From Caenorhabditis elegans (Eukaryota; Nematoda; Chromadorea; Rhabditida; Rhabditidae): a stretch of DNA of 64,000 bases. The notes beneath the pieces were generated by a model, which was given only the letters and a program-made list of their open reading frames with translations, did no database searches and was not told the DNA's origin. Positions 43,601-56,200 of the stretch are shown here, one piece after another. The stretch spans positions 3,902,501-3,966,500 of the forward strand of contig NC_003280.10 of assembly GCF_000002985.6 (NCBI RefSeq). The letters are read 5' to 3'. Position 1 is the stretch's first letter, and every line of letters starts with the position of its first letter. Position numbers and translations under genes: made by a program.

Positions 43601-44072
43601 CCTGACAGAATACCGGCAGTATTCTGGGGTCTCATTAGGTTTTAGTTTCTTCTGTGAATCTCCTCTCTACCTAATGATTCCTGACAGAATACCGGCAGTA
43701 TTCTGGGGTCTCATTAGGTTTTAGTTTCTTCTGTGAATCTCCTCTCCACCTAATGATTCCTGACAGAATACCGGCAGTATTCTGGGGTCTCATTAGGTTT
43801 TAGTTTCTTCTGTGAATCTCCTCTCCACCTAATGATTCCTGACAGAATACCGGCAGTATTCTGGGGTCTCATTAGGTTTTAGTTTCTTCTGTGAATCTCC
43901 TCTCTACCTAGTGAGTCCTGACAGAATACCGGCAGTATTCTGGGGTCTCATTAGGTTTTAGTTTCTTCTGTGAATCTCCTCTCCACCTAATGATTCCTGA
44001 CAGAATACCGGCAGTATTCTGGGGTCTCATTAGGTTTTAGTTTCTTCTGTGAATCTCCTCTCTTCCCTGACA
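40640..44072. repeat. 79-bp hairpin minisatellite, array 2 (about 42 units)
   Basis: Same left segment (from 40640, CTTGTATTCACTTTTCGGTT) and same unit as array 1. One unit is truncated near 41127-41135. Variant units with CTACCTAGTGAGTCCTGACA recur at about 41097, 41455, 42245 and 43905, which indicates block duplications inside the array. Confidence 0.95.
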
Positions 44073-44088
44073 AAAGACCGGCAGTATT

Positions 44089-44102
44089 GGGGGGGGGGGG
44101 GG
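44089..44102 (+). repeat. G14 tract, right flank copy 2
   Basis: Exactly 14 G, as in the first flank copy at 40547-40560. Confidence 0.95.
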
Positions 44103-44199
44103 TCTGAAACTAACTTTTGGGTTTTTAAATCTTGTTTTATTTTTTGCTTTCTCCTGAAAGTATTGTGGATAAATGGAAAATGTTGCTTTTATTTTCAAT

Positions 44200-44291
44200 G
44201 TTTTTAGTTGAATTTGTTCAAACGTCATCAAAGTCTGAGAGATTACTGATAAGAACAATCAGAACAATTCTGAATAAGATAATCGGAGACA
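44200..44291 (+). promoter_or_regulatory. Possible 5' UTR and spliced-leader site of the zinc-finger gene
   Basis: TTCAATGTTTTTAG at about 44197-44210 could be a trans-splice acceptor roughly 80 bases before the putative first ATG. The region begins only about 100 bases after the minisatellite flank ends. Confidence 0.35.
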
Positions 44292-47200
44292 ATGGGAGAA
44301 CAAGAGAGACAACCGGAAAGAGTGAGTTGGACAGCGGATAAGCCGTGTGAAAGAGAGAGAGCGCGCATTCTCTATTTCTCTCCATTTTATTTTTCAATCA
44401 GCTATACTCATTTTGAGAAACAAGCAGTTTTTCAGTGTGGGTTGCACTTTTCGAAAAGTTCATTTTATTTTTAAGCTAACTTTAATTTTTTTTGGCTCTA
44501 GTTGTGCTCAGGCTGAAATTCGCAGTTCTCTGTTATTTTTGCTTCAGTTAGGGCTTCACAGTTTAATTTTCCCATCTAGAAAGTTCTGAAAAAGCAACTT
44601 CTTGCAATGAATTGGCATCCAAAGTGAACGAATTTCTTCAAACAGGTGATTTAACGAGCATGGTCAGGTGCAAATCGTTTGAAAATTGCATGCAAATAAT
44701 GGTGTTTCTCTTTTCAAAAGCATTCTTAGGCTTCAAAATAGACGGGCTCGTTCTTTTTCGGAAAGAACTAATTTTTCTGATCTTATAACCTTTACCTTTT
44801 CATGATTTTCAACTCAAAAGTACCTATGCACTTTCCATCAAAAATATCAGCAATTGATAATTAATAGCCTTGTGACGTTGTGAATGTTTTCAAAAAATGT
44901 TCCTGAGGGATTTACATTTGCCGGAAGTGATGGCTTTTGGAATTGGAAACATTTAGAGATTAGTTAATTTAGAAATACTACATCCAACTCCAAAATGCGA
45001 ATTTTCAAGTTTCGTTTATTAAATTTCCTGAGGTTCCTCCAAAAAATGAGACCTCCCCGGCCAATCAGCGTCGTCGATCTCCGCTCACGCTGTATGATTG
45101 GTTGAAAAAAAGGGCGGAGCAAAGCGCTGATTGGTCACGTTTGTAAAGTTTGAATTCCTTCGCGATTTTTTCTCCTTTCGCGGTATTTCTGTTTTTCGGA
45201 CTGAGATTCTCCAGATCGGGTACAAATTTCGTACACGAAATTTATTTCGCTACAAAATTTTAGCTGAAAGATATTTTTTCTCAATGATTAATTATCTTGT
45301 CAAGCAGAACATTCGCGTTTTTTTCCAACAAAAAATATTCGAACCGAATATTTATTTACGCGTTTTCTTCTTTTTTCCTTCAAACTAATCATCTAGAAAG
45401 GCCACGAGTGAAATATGCGAAAAATTGGACTAATCCGTTGTGTGCGGATTTCCGTTATATCAAACAGGATGATGATAATATTATTCCTATAACAAATCTC
45501 TTCTCACTCATTTTTTTTGAAATTTTAAGCTTCGATTTCCCGTATTTTTGTACGAATTCACTGTTTCGAATTCCTTTTTTGAAAATATTTTCAAATTGAA
45601 AAAAAAAGTTTTTATTTCAGGAACTTTTTTGAAAATGGTCTCATTAACATTTCCAAATAATACATATAAAAAACAAGAAAAAAGTTATTTAAAAAAAGAT
45701 TTTTATTTATTTTTTGCAAAATTGAAAGAAAAATCTATTAAAAATTAAAAAAATATTTTTTATCATTAAAAAATTGCCTTTTAGTTTTAAAAAATTTGTC
45801 GGAAAATCTACAAATTTAATTCTATCTTTCGACTTTTTTTTGAATTTTTGAAAATTTTCTTGGGACAACAAATAGCTCTAGACGAAGCCTTTCGTGGAAA
45901 AAAAAATCAATTTTCATTGTATTTATGATCAGAAAAATTTCATATTCTTGAAAATGAAACGAAAAATAAAACCAAGAAAAAAAATAGTCTCAAAAAAGTA
46001 GCAATTCTCTTAATTCAATAAGATTTGGGCGCCTTGGTTCACCTAAAAAGAGCCCGAAAAAGAGCTCACAGGGGTCCAAGAGACGACTCAAACTAATGAG
46101 CCATCGGAGGTTTTGAATCGCCATTTTCTCTTTATCGTCTGCTTCTTCTTGCGAATTCAAATAAAGAGCTCTCACACAAATTTCCTGTTCGCCGACGACT
46201 TCTTTTTCTTCTGAGCACTCGGGTGAAAAACGACGAAAAAGAGGGGAAAAAACGTCTTTTTCTCGATGTTGCTCCGTCTCTCGGGCTCTAACTCGTTTCG
46301 TGAAGCTGTCTCTGCGCGGGTTTCGATTTCTCTGCATGTTCCCTCATCACGTCATCAATGCACTCTCTTCGTCGTCTGAAAATATTGTCTCTAACTTTTT
46401 CTTCTCCACAGACAATGTTGAGTATGGTATGAAAAAAGGAAGAAGAAAAAGAAGGAATATAGAGAGAATACCCTTTTGAGAAAAACAGTCGAATGATTGT
46501 TCTTCTACTGCCTGCTTTTTGGGTGTTCCCCCATCTTCATCGTTTGTTTTTCTGCTGCAGTTGATACTTTTTATTTTTGTTTTCACATCTCTTCCTCGTT
46601 TCAATTTGAACTTTCTTGAGGGTAAAAATAGCTTAAATGTTGATCTGAAATTGTTTAGTTAATTTTTTGTTCACTACTTTCCTGTAGCTCAGATGTTTTC
46701 TACATAACGTGGAGTACCGGAATCTGAGACTTTGCTTTCTATACCCAAATTGGCCATTTTCAGCTATTTTCTCAAATTTTGTCAACTTTTGAATAAAAAA
46801 TCAGACAATTCTCAAAAAGCCTCTAAAACATTGAAAGTATGCAAAAAACTTATTTTTCCGTCTACCTACCTCAAAAGTGGTGGAGAAATGCACTGAAAAA
46901 TGTTTTATATCAAAATTTGCGCTGTCGAAAATTGTAGCTTTGCAACGCTTTTGAATGTCGCTGCGAGACCTGAAATTGTCCATTTCAAAATTTATTTTGA
47001 TAATCAGCTTCAATGGATGATTAAGGGATTATCTTCCCAGAGATTAGATGTACAATCCCAAATTTTGTGAGTGCCAATTTTCTGTAATGGCCTAAAGTTG
47101 AAGCCCGGCCCATTTCCCCCATTTTTGCAAACATGCCAAATTTGGTGGCCGAGGTTTTCCTTAGGTTTTCACTTTTCCGAAAACTGGCCGAATTTTCACT

Positions 47201-50200
47201 AGGGCGGTCACCAACGAATTGCTGAAAAAGCATTCAGTTTTTGAAAAAAATTTTATTTTTTGAATATAAAAATTCTTTAAAAATTGTATGTTTTTCTTTA
47301 AAAAAAAGGATTACTTTTTTCAATTTTCAAAAAACGATGAAAAACCGACACTCTTGATTTATAGTCAATTTTTTTCAAATTTTTAATAAGTGTATAATCT
47401 CGAACCTTTTGTTTTTTTTTCAAAATTGTATTTTTAGAACTAATAAAAAACACTTAATAATAGAAGGAAAAAACACAAATTCTAGTTCGAATACATAAAA
47501 ATTTGATTATTTTCCCATAGCACCTGTCCACTCTCTCCATGTTCTTGTTATTATTATTATATATAATCAGAAAAGAAAAATTCAATTTCTTTTCGTTTTT
47601 TTCAGCTGTTGTTACCTTTTCAATCGGGTATTTTTTCTTGAAATTTCACCTTTTTTCAAATTTTTTCACAAGTCTCAGGCTGCCGCACATAAGATCATCA
47701 AGCTGGAGCCTCCGAACGCCACATCGACGCCGAAGAAGAAAAATGAGCCGCCGGAATTACTAGTGAAGAGGTTTTTATTTTGGGAAATTGAAAAAGGGAG
47801 ATCTTTAAAAAAAAGTGATTTCAGTGGGAAGATCGAGAACTTTTGGAATGTCGAATTGTTGAAGAGGACGAGGAAAATGGGAAGAGAGTACAAGTTGTGA
47901 GTGGTCTTAAATTTTATTTTTAAAAAATGTTATTGATTTTTTGGCTTTTTATTTAAAAAATTGTGAAAATTCGTCTTTATCTTGAAGAGCAGGACTTGCA
48001 AAAAAAATTTTTTTAATATTTAAACTGGAAAAAAAATCAATTTTACGAAATATTCAAAAAAAATTTTTTGAACAAAAACTTATAAAAACAACTTAAAATT
48101 AAATTGTTTCTTTAAAAAAGTTTAAAATTTGAAAATTCTTTCAAAAATTGTATTTTTTTTGGAATTATTTTTTGGAACTTTGATATCTGAAAGTTTTTTT
48201 TAAAGGATTTCTTAATTTTTTTTTGAATTTAATATTTGAAAAAAATGTGATCAAGTAAGAAAAAGTTTCGGATTTCGAAAATTCATTTTTAAATTTTCCA
48301 AAAAACAAGAGAGTATAAATAAAAATTCTAATTCTTTATATCCAGATTTTTTGAAAGAAAATTATATTAAAACTGATCAAAATTGTTTTTTTTTCACTGG
48401 AACACTTTTCAGTTACTAGTTACCGAAGTAACCAAAAAAAACCAGACACTAGAAATTAAAAGTTAAAAAAAAATTAAATTAATTACTTCCGAATTTCAGT
48501 TGAATTTTTTTAAAATTCTTCTCATCAAAATCTACTATATTTGTGATAAATGTTTGCATTTCTATTTATCAATTTTCCTGAAAATTTTTTTTTTGAATAA
48601 AAATATACTCCCTGGAAACCCTTATTTTTAAATAGGTATATACTCTGAAAAATAGTTAAATTAATAATAAAAAATTTATATAATAAAATTGTTTAAAAGT
48701 GTATTTTCATTTCCACTTTTTCCACAAACATGCAATTTTCAAAAATCTTTTATTTCAGCACTGGAATCGCGGCAAAGCTGAACCCACTGAATTGTCGACT
48801 GAAGTTGGAGATTGCGGAGGACCTCGATGAGAGGTTAGTTTGAGGATTTTTCAGCTATTCCAAAAATATATTCCTAAATATTTTCATTCATTTTCTTTAT
48901 TTTTTCCGCTGTCTTCTTCCTCATCATCATAGTTTTTTCGCATTTTTATCGCGATTGTCCCACGCGTCTGCGTTCTCTCGATTTAGGACGTACTCGCTCC
49001 GACTCTCTGCTGATCTTTGACAGCGATTGGAAAAATGAGTGGAAACTCTCTTTTTATAAGTGAATAGTCTCTCTCTGTGTCTCTCCATCTCTCTCTGCGC
49101 AACGAATAAACAACCGGTTTCGAGGAACTGCCATCACTGTTCTTTTTTCCCCCGTTTTTTTTTTGACAATTTTCTTCAAAAAACTCCCCATTTTGAACTT
49201 AAACTTGAACTTTTAAACATTGTTTTCCGTTGGTTCCTTTATTGTTTGAGCAACGTGGGGCTTAAGCTGTGATTAGGAATATGCCAAAATTTGGTTTATT
49301 TCATCATTTTTACCCAAAAATCATTGACAACAACGGCTAAAAAAATGCTGGAAAATTGATGAAATCACAGTTTTGCCGCCAAATACCTAACGAGACCCAT
49401 TGTTGTGCAAATATTGTAAATTTCATAATTTTTCTACGCATTCTTGTGTTGTCAGTTTAGTGCGATAGTCTGATTTGGCTTAGGGCGGCAATTGCCGTTT
49501 GGCAATTTTTTTTGTCGACAAATTCGACAAATTCTCAAATTTTGCCGTTTTGCCAGAAGTTTTGATTCCGGCAATCTGCCAGTTTGCCGGTTTGCAGGAA
49601 ATTTTCATTTTCGGCAAATTGTCGATTCGCCCTTTGCTGGATATCAATTTGCCGGTAGTTTTTTGAGGCATTTTTATAAGACGGAAACACTGTGCCTTTT
49701 TGAAATTGTTCCAAAAAATGCCCACAATTTGTCGAAAATTTTCGGCAATTGCCAGTTTGTCAGAAATTTCAAATCCGGCAATTTGATGGTTTGCCGTTTG
49801 CCGCCAACCCCTGGTTCAGACATTGATTTCCAGATTTTCAGACACTCACAGCGTTGGTTTGTTCATTTCCCAGTTAGATCAAAATCTCAAAACCTCGGAG
49901 ATCTTTTCTTGTTGTTTTCAAAAAAGTTTTTTCTTTGTCTTCTGTTCATTCGTAATCTCACTTAACCTATAAAAACAAAACGAAATGACCAGCAATATCT
50001 CTCTCTCTCTCTCACTCGTTCAGAACAATTTTATAGTGTAGCCTCTGTGGCATTTAAGTGATAGCAAAAAGACGACAACAATATCAATTGAACACACATT
50101 TTCGAATCATCACGCAGTTGGACGGGTGATGAGGCTCAGCACCTGCTTTGATAATTCGGAACCGGAGCCAACTTGAAATTTGCCTGAACAAATGCGGCAA

Positions 50201-53200
50201 TTGATTTCAAAGGAAGTTGAGAAGAGGTAGAAGAGCGGCGGTGCCTCTGTTCTCTCTCTCTCTCTCTCTCTTCCTCTATTCCATCATCATTTTGTCCATC
50301 TCCATCGTCTTCTTCTTCTACATACCTTCATTTTTTCGTCCCTGTCCACCATTTTCATCGTCAGTCAATGCGGTTCAAGGTCTTACCCCCTGGACAAAGT
50401 TTCCAACAAACTTTTTCTTCCATCCTATCTCCCGTCGTCTTCGGAATGTCGAACGTTTTCAAGTTTTACGCTCTTATACCGTTCCCGCCACACTCGAAAT
50501 ATGTTCGAATCATAATTGCTCTCTCGAGAAAAATTATTCTATTAGTGGTTTTATGAAATCATTTGAATTTCTTTTTCTCTCTCTCTTTTCTCTGTTGCGA
50601 TAGAGAGAGAGAGAAAGAGAGAGAGATAGAGAATAAAAGAACATTGATAATAATGTCATTTTGTTTATTGGTGATAAAAGACATTAAAAACGTTTTTAGA
50701 ATAATATGTTTTGATATGTCTGACAACCAATTTTTCTCGTTCGGTTTTATTTGAATACATGTAAATCATATAAATCATGTTTAACTACATACATACTTCC
50801 CCCACACTCGAACGCAATGTCGAAATTTTCTCGAAAGTTTTGTTCCGGTTGAATGACGTGGTGTACTTAGGAAGAATGAAACTTTGAAAAGTGATTCATC
50901 AAATTTAGTTTGTCGAACTTTTGTCTTGTTAGTCGTCTTGCTGTCTGCCTGCCTGCCTGACCTTACGGCGGCCTACATATCATTTCCAAAAGTCAATTTG
51001 AATTTTGGGGTTCCAGACAGGCCCTTCTTTAACCGCGCCTGCCTACCATGGAAGCCCTACTTCTACTACTCCTCTTGTGTTGTTTGGAGCATCGAAAATT
51101 GAATTTAATTAAACATTTTTGGTGTTTCTCTTCCCCATTCGTGTCCCCTCCAAAATGAAATGGGAGCGGACTGCTGCTGGTGTCTGAAAATAAATGAGAA
51201 TTCAGTTTTGCTCCGGGGGCTCTGTCTCTCTCTCTCGAATTTTCATTTTGCATCCCAATTTGGGTTTCGTTTTAAGTGGTGACTATAGTGAACGATTATA
51301 TTGAACAAAATTGAAAATTGCTCAATTTTCAATTATAGAAACTATTTGAATTGCTCTGTATATATCCAATTTCCATCTGGATTCCGGATTTCCTCAAAAA
51401 AAGTGCCACCGATTTTTTCATCCGAACCATCGGGATGTGTCGTCATAGGAGTTGTCGTTCGTCTTCTTCTTGTGTCATCTGTCGTGTTGAATTGAAGGTC
51501 ATTTCGAATCCGACAAAACGACAAACAGACATGTACACGATGAAAAAATGTTTGGGAAGAGTCGCTTGGTAATAAAATGGACACAACACATGGTGGTCTG
51601 GAAGAACGCTGTTCGAAATGAGCACATCAAATTTCTATAAACAATGGTATTCTTTTTGTGAATGCACGATTGACTTGAAAATGATAAGAGAGTACATAAT
51701 CACCTTATCAGAAATAATAATGTAATTTTAGTTCTACATATTCGCTGGTTTCTAGCCTCTCCTTTCGTTCTTTTTGCATTTTCCTAGTTATTTACGTATA
51801 TTTTTATTGGAATTGTTGTGTTTCGAGAATTGATAAGATGAACTACATCTAGTTATCATATCTCTTTACGGTCTCTTGACGGTAGAAGGGAGTCAGGTGA
51901 TTCGAGATGGAACATCGATTTTTTTTTCACTGACTTAAATATTTTAAAATTTTGCTCAAAATGAACAAAAAGTTTGTCTGAACTATGTGTAAAAATCCGG
52001 AGATTTTGAGCTCTGGGGATTTGAAATTTGTTCAATATTTTTAGACATTTATTTCAATATCCGAAATATAATTGTTTCGATTATTCGATAAATTGTTAAA
52101 TTTAAAACTTTTGCCAAAAAACAACAATTGAATCAACTCAGTTAGGTATTCAGGTAGGTATGTAGGTATTCAGGTAGGCGCAGTGACAGGCGCCTGCCTC
52201 AAACTGGCTGGCCTTTCACCTTTTCTCCTTTTTAGCGTGAATTTTCTCATTTCAATAAATTTGATTAAAATAGAATTAAAAAATAAACACTAAAAAATTG
52301 ACGTGTGTTTTAGCAGGCCGGGTGAGGTCGCCTGGTAGGCGGGCGTACTGATGCCTACACGTCGGCTCCAGTTGAAAAGTTGATCCCTGTCTAGAGATTT
52401 GAACTAAAGCCTATAAAGTTTTCAAAACTTTTATAACCCGATTAAACCTTTTTCCCAAGAAATTCGGTTCCTTTGCCTCCTCTACCTCCACTCTCTTCCG
52501 GAGACATGTGACATTTTTCAAAAAGTCACTCCTTGTGTTCTTCATGCCACAAAATATATAATACTCTTTGACATGAAAGAAAAATGTAGTAAGAAGGAAA
52601 AAATCTGACAGCAAGTAAAAAAAGAAAAAGAAATCCCCCGTTTTTTGCTTGTTTCTCAAGAGATTATAATCTCTTCGTTGTTGTTTTTTTTGTTCCTCTC
52701 GATTTATATAGATATGTATGTATGTATGTATGTATGTGCATTTTATATAGCTCTCAGTCGTCGTCGTACTAGTTTGAGGGCTTTCTTTTTCATTTGGGAA
52801 TTTATTGAGAAAAAGAAAGAGAGATTTGAATAAATATCTATATGAATTGGATATTTGAGAATTAGTTGAATATTGAGCCATTTTTTTTCGCGTTTTTTTA
52901 TGTCGGATTTACAAGTTTAAGATTTCGAAATTTCCAGAAATTAGCGTCTTAACAGAGTTTGTGTGGATTTTCTTTTTCGAGATTTGACATTTTATAAGGT
53001 TTCACTCCAAGTAGTTCAAATTTCAAAAAATGATTTTTCGAGACGTTACTTCCAGTTTTCTATAAATTTCGTCAAAAAAATTCTGATAACTTTCTCAAAT
53101 TTTTGCAATTTCCTGTCTTTAAAGGTGAAGAAAATATCTCAACATTCCAATTATTCTATGCCAAAAAAGTTGGAAATAATTGCTACTGGGCGGCTCACGG

Positions 53201-56200
53201 AGCTCACCAAGTACCCCCAAATGTTCGGAACTTGCGCCCTTTGTCTTTCCCAGCCATTCACCGTGACATCAAATTGATTCTCTCTTACGCCTAATTTATT
53301 TTCTTCCTTGTTCTTCTCCTTTGCCCTTTTTTTGGTTCATTCTTCGTTTCCTGACAATTTAATTCGCATTGGCTGGAATTTTTTTTGGGGGAAAAAATTA
53401 TTCAGAAATGCGATTTTCAAGTTAGATCTAAGGTTTCCCAAACGTTTGAAGGTACTAAAAGGAGCGACACAAGGTGTAGTACACTTTTTATGACACCCTA
53501 ATATCACAGGTTGACTGGCAGTCTCAGCAGCCACCGGGAGAGGTCGTTTTTCTAGTAGAATCGGGGAAAATAGATTTTGGAGGGTTTTTTTTCACAATTT
53601 TTTACCCGAAAAGTTGACAATTTGCAAGCAAAATCCCAACGAATTTTCTAGATTTATCGATTAATTCCTTCACACACTTATCGACTAACCCATCATCGGA
53701 TGAATGAATAAATGACAAAAAGAGCGGTGAGGGTTCAAAGAGAGAAAGTGTGAATGAATAAAAGGATTAGACGATGCATTCTATCCAGATGTTCGTTGTC
53801 TCTGTGCGTTTTTTTTTCTGGAGGAGAGGTTTAGAGCACGAGAGATGGAGAGCCCAGGGGGACCGGAAATTGGGTGGAAATGAGTTTTCAAACTAGTAGT
53901 TGTCGGGAATCGGGAAATAAAATCACAGATGTTGCCAGTTTATCAGTGTAACTTATCGGTGACCAGCACTTTATTGCATATTCAGCTGAAAAATGTGAGC
54001 ACCTATCTATTGAAAGCATCCCTTAAAAAATGAAAATTCTGGCAGTGGCGAGACGACAGAAAAGTTGCCAAAATGTGAGATTTCAGCTCATTTTAGAGCA
54101 AAAAATTTCGCGAGTAGTCTCATTTTGATTTCCGGTCGATGCCCCATGTGCAGACCATTTCAGTCATTTTTAAGCCATTTTTTCACGATATTTACCTATT
54201 CTTTGCCTATTTTTCTGTGTCAATTTTGAACAACGTAACTATTTTGAGCACGAAATCCCAAAACTCTCTAAAATCCTTGTTCAAAAAGCCAATAAAAAGG
54301 CGGAGCTTCATCTTCCAAAAACACATATTAATATGATGTTGGAATCCATCTTCTTCTTTTTTTTCAATCATTGTTCTTTTCACTCTCATCTCTCTCTTTA
54401 TTTCTCTGCGCCTATCCCTTTCTGTTTAGAGCTCAATCTCATCGGACTCTTCTTCTCATTCTTCTTCTTTTTTATCTTTCGAACATTGTAAAATTGTAAC
54501 AAAACTCTTTTCTCCCTCCGCTGACATACGTTTTTCTTCTTTTTTCTTTGTGATGATACTCCTGCTTCTGCTGCGGCGGATTCTTCTCGGATTTCTCCGT
54601 TTTTTTTTGGTCGTTGACTTTTTTTTTTGCTTGGTGTTCGTTTCCGGGAGGTTTGGGATTTTTGGAATTGGCGGAAAAAATGTGAACTATCATAATATTG
54701 ATACATTTATGATTAAATTTTTCGATTTCCAGAATTGAAAACCTTGCTTAAAAATGTGTCCGGTTTCCACTAACACAATAGGTAAATTGTCCAATTTTTT
54801 TAAAACTTCCTGGAGTTTTTGTGCTTCAGTGTTGGCTCCCAGTAGGCTTAGCCACTGTTACTAATATCAAACAAATGTTATTCGGTAATCTAATCCCCAC
54901 TTTTTTGCAAGTAATCACTATGAAAACACACACACACATCCCACAATACTGTAATCCCATATCTCTATGACCATATGGTGACCATCATCATCATCATCAA
55001 CTCGTTTCCCTCACCCTCACTCATTCACCACTACCACCACAATCTGTCACAGATGAGGGAAGTGTATATATATTCCCTATTGTTTGTATGGTTTTTTGTG
55101 TGTCTGCTGTCTCTCTTGATTCGAATACACTCTCTCTTTCACTTGGCACCCCCTATTTGACTGCTCGTAATAATGAGTCAATAATTGTGTGGTGATGACG
55201 TGGCAGACAGACCACCAGTTATTAGAGGAACGGCTATAACTGTGTGAGAACAGCTGTTGGCGAATTTTTATTAATCGAAAGAAAAAATGTAAATTTTTGC
55301 GGAAATTTCGAAAGTTTAGAGCTCTGAAGCTCACCGGAGCAAGACAATTCCCAAAGTTTTAAGCAAACGATTTGTTGTGAAATTTTCAAAACAACTTGGA
55401 ATTTTGAAGAGTCTTTTTGTAGGATTAAATTTTGTTGAAAAGTTTAGGCTTAGGCTTAGGCTCAAGCTCAGGATTAGGTTTAGGCTTTGGCTTAGGGCTT
55501 AGGCCTAGGCTTAGTCCCAGGCTTAGGCTTAGGCGTAGGCTTAGGCTTAGGCTCTGGCTTAGGCTTGGGCTTACTTTTATCCCGTTTAGAATTTCGAGAT
55601 TTTCAACAAAAATTCATTTTCCAGCAGTTTTGTTTGTATCTCAGATTCTCAAAAAAATCAACTTTTTGGAAAAGTTCAACTTTTTGTTGGCTTTAATTTT
55701 AGTTTATAATTTTTTAGGCGTTTCCCGGACGATTTTCTACCAATTTTTTAATATTGTTCTCCAATTCTTTCGGGACAAAAAAAAGGGAAAAAGTTGTTGT
55801 TTACAAGTAGGCAATTCCTTCTCGTCATCTCCGTCTTATTTGCCAAGTGACCTAAATCATCTTGAAGATTTGTATCTTCATTTTAGTTAGTCTGTGTGTA
55901 TGTTTTTCTCAGTTTTTTGTTGTTTTTTCTTAGTCTTTTTCCACATATTAGTAGTATGTAGTTTTCGGCAAAATTAAAACATTTTTGCTTTTTTTTCACT
56001 AAAACGGTCTATTTATTTCCACCGACAAATTGAAAAAAAAACGGATATTTTAAATTTTCAATATTCAGAAGGGTGCCGGTTTTTCCAATTTCGAATTTTT
56101 ACAAAATTTACGTCACAAATTGCTCAGAATTTTCTTTTATGCACTGTGTGATCCCGGAATGTTTGAAGGATTTTTCCGTGAAAAAGTATAAATATTTGAA

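Noticed and set aside
39271..44072. Regular array that might be mistaken for a CRISPR locus
   Set aside because: The 79-bp units are contiguous and contain no unique spacers, no cas-like genes are present, and the surrounding genes are eukaryotic with introns.
55432..55890. 152-residue plus-strand ORF beginning with LGLG repeats
   Set aside because: The periodic start is translated TTAGGC repeat and the rest is AT-rich intron with no family resemblance.
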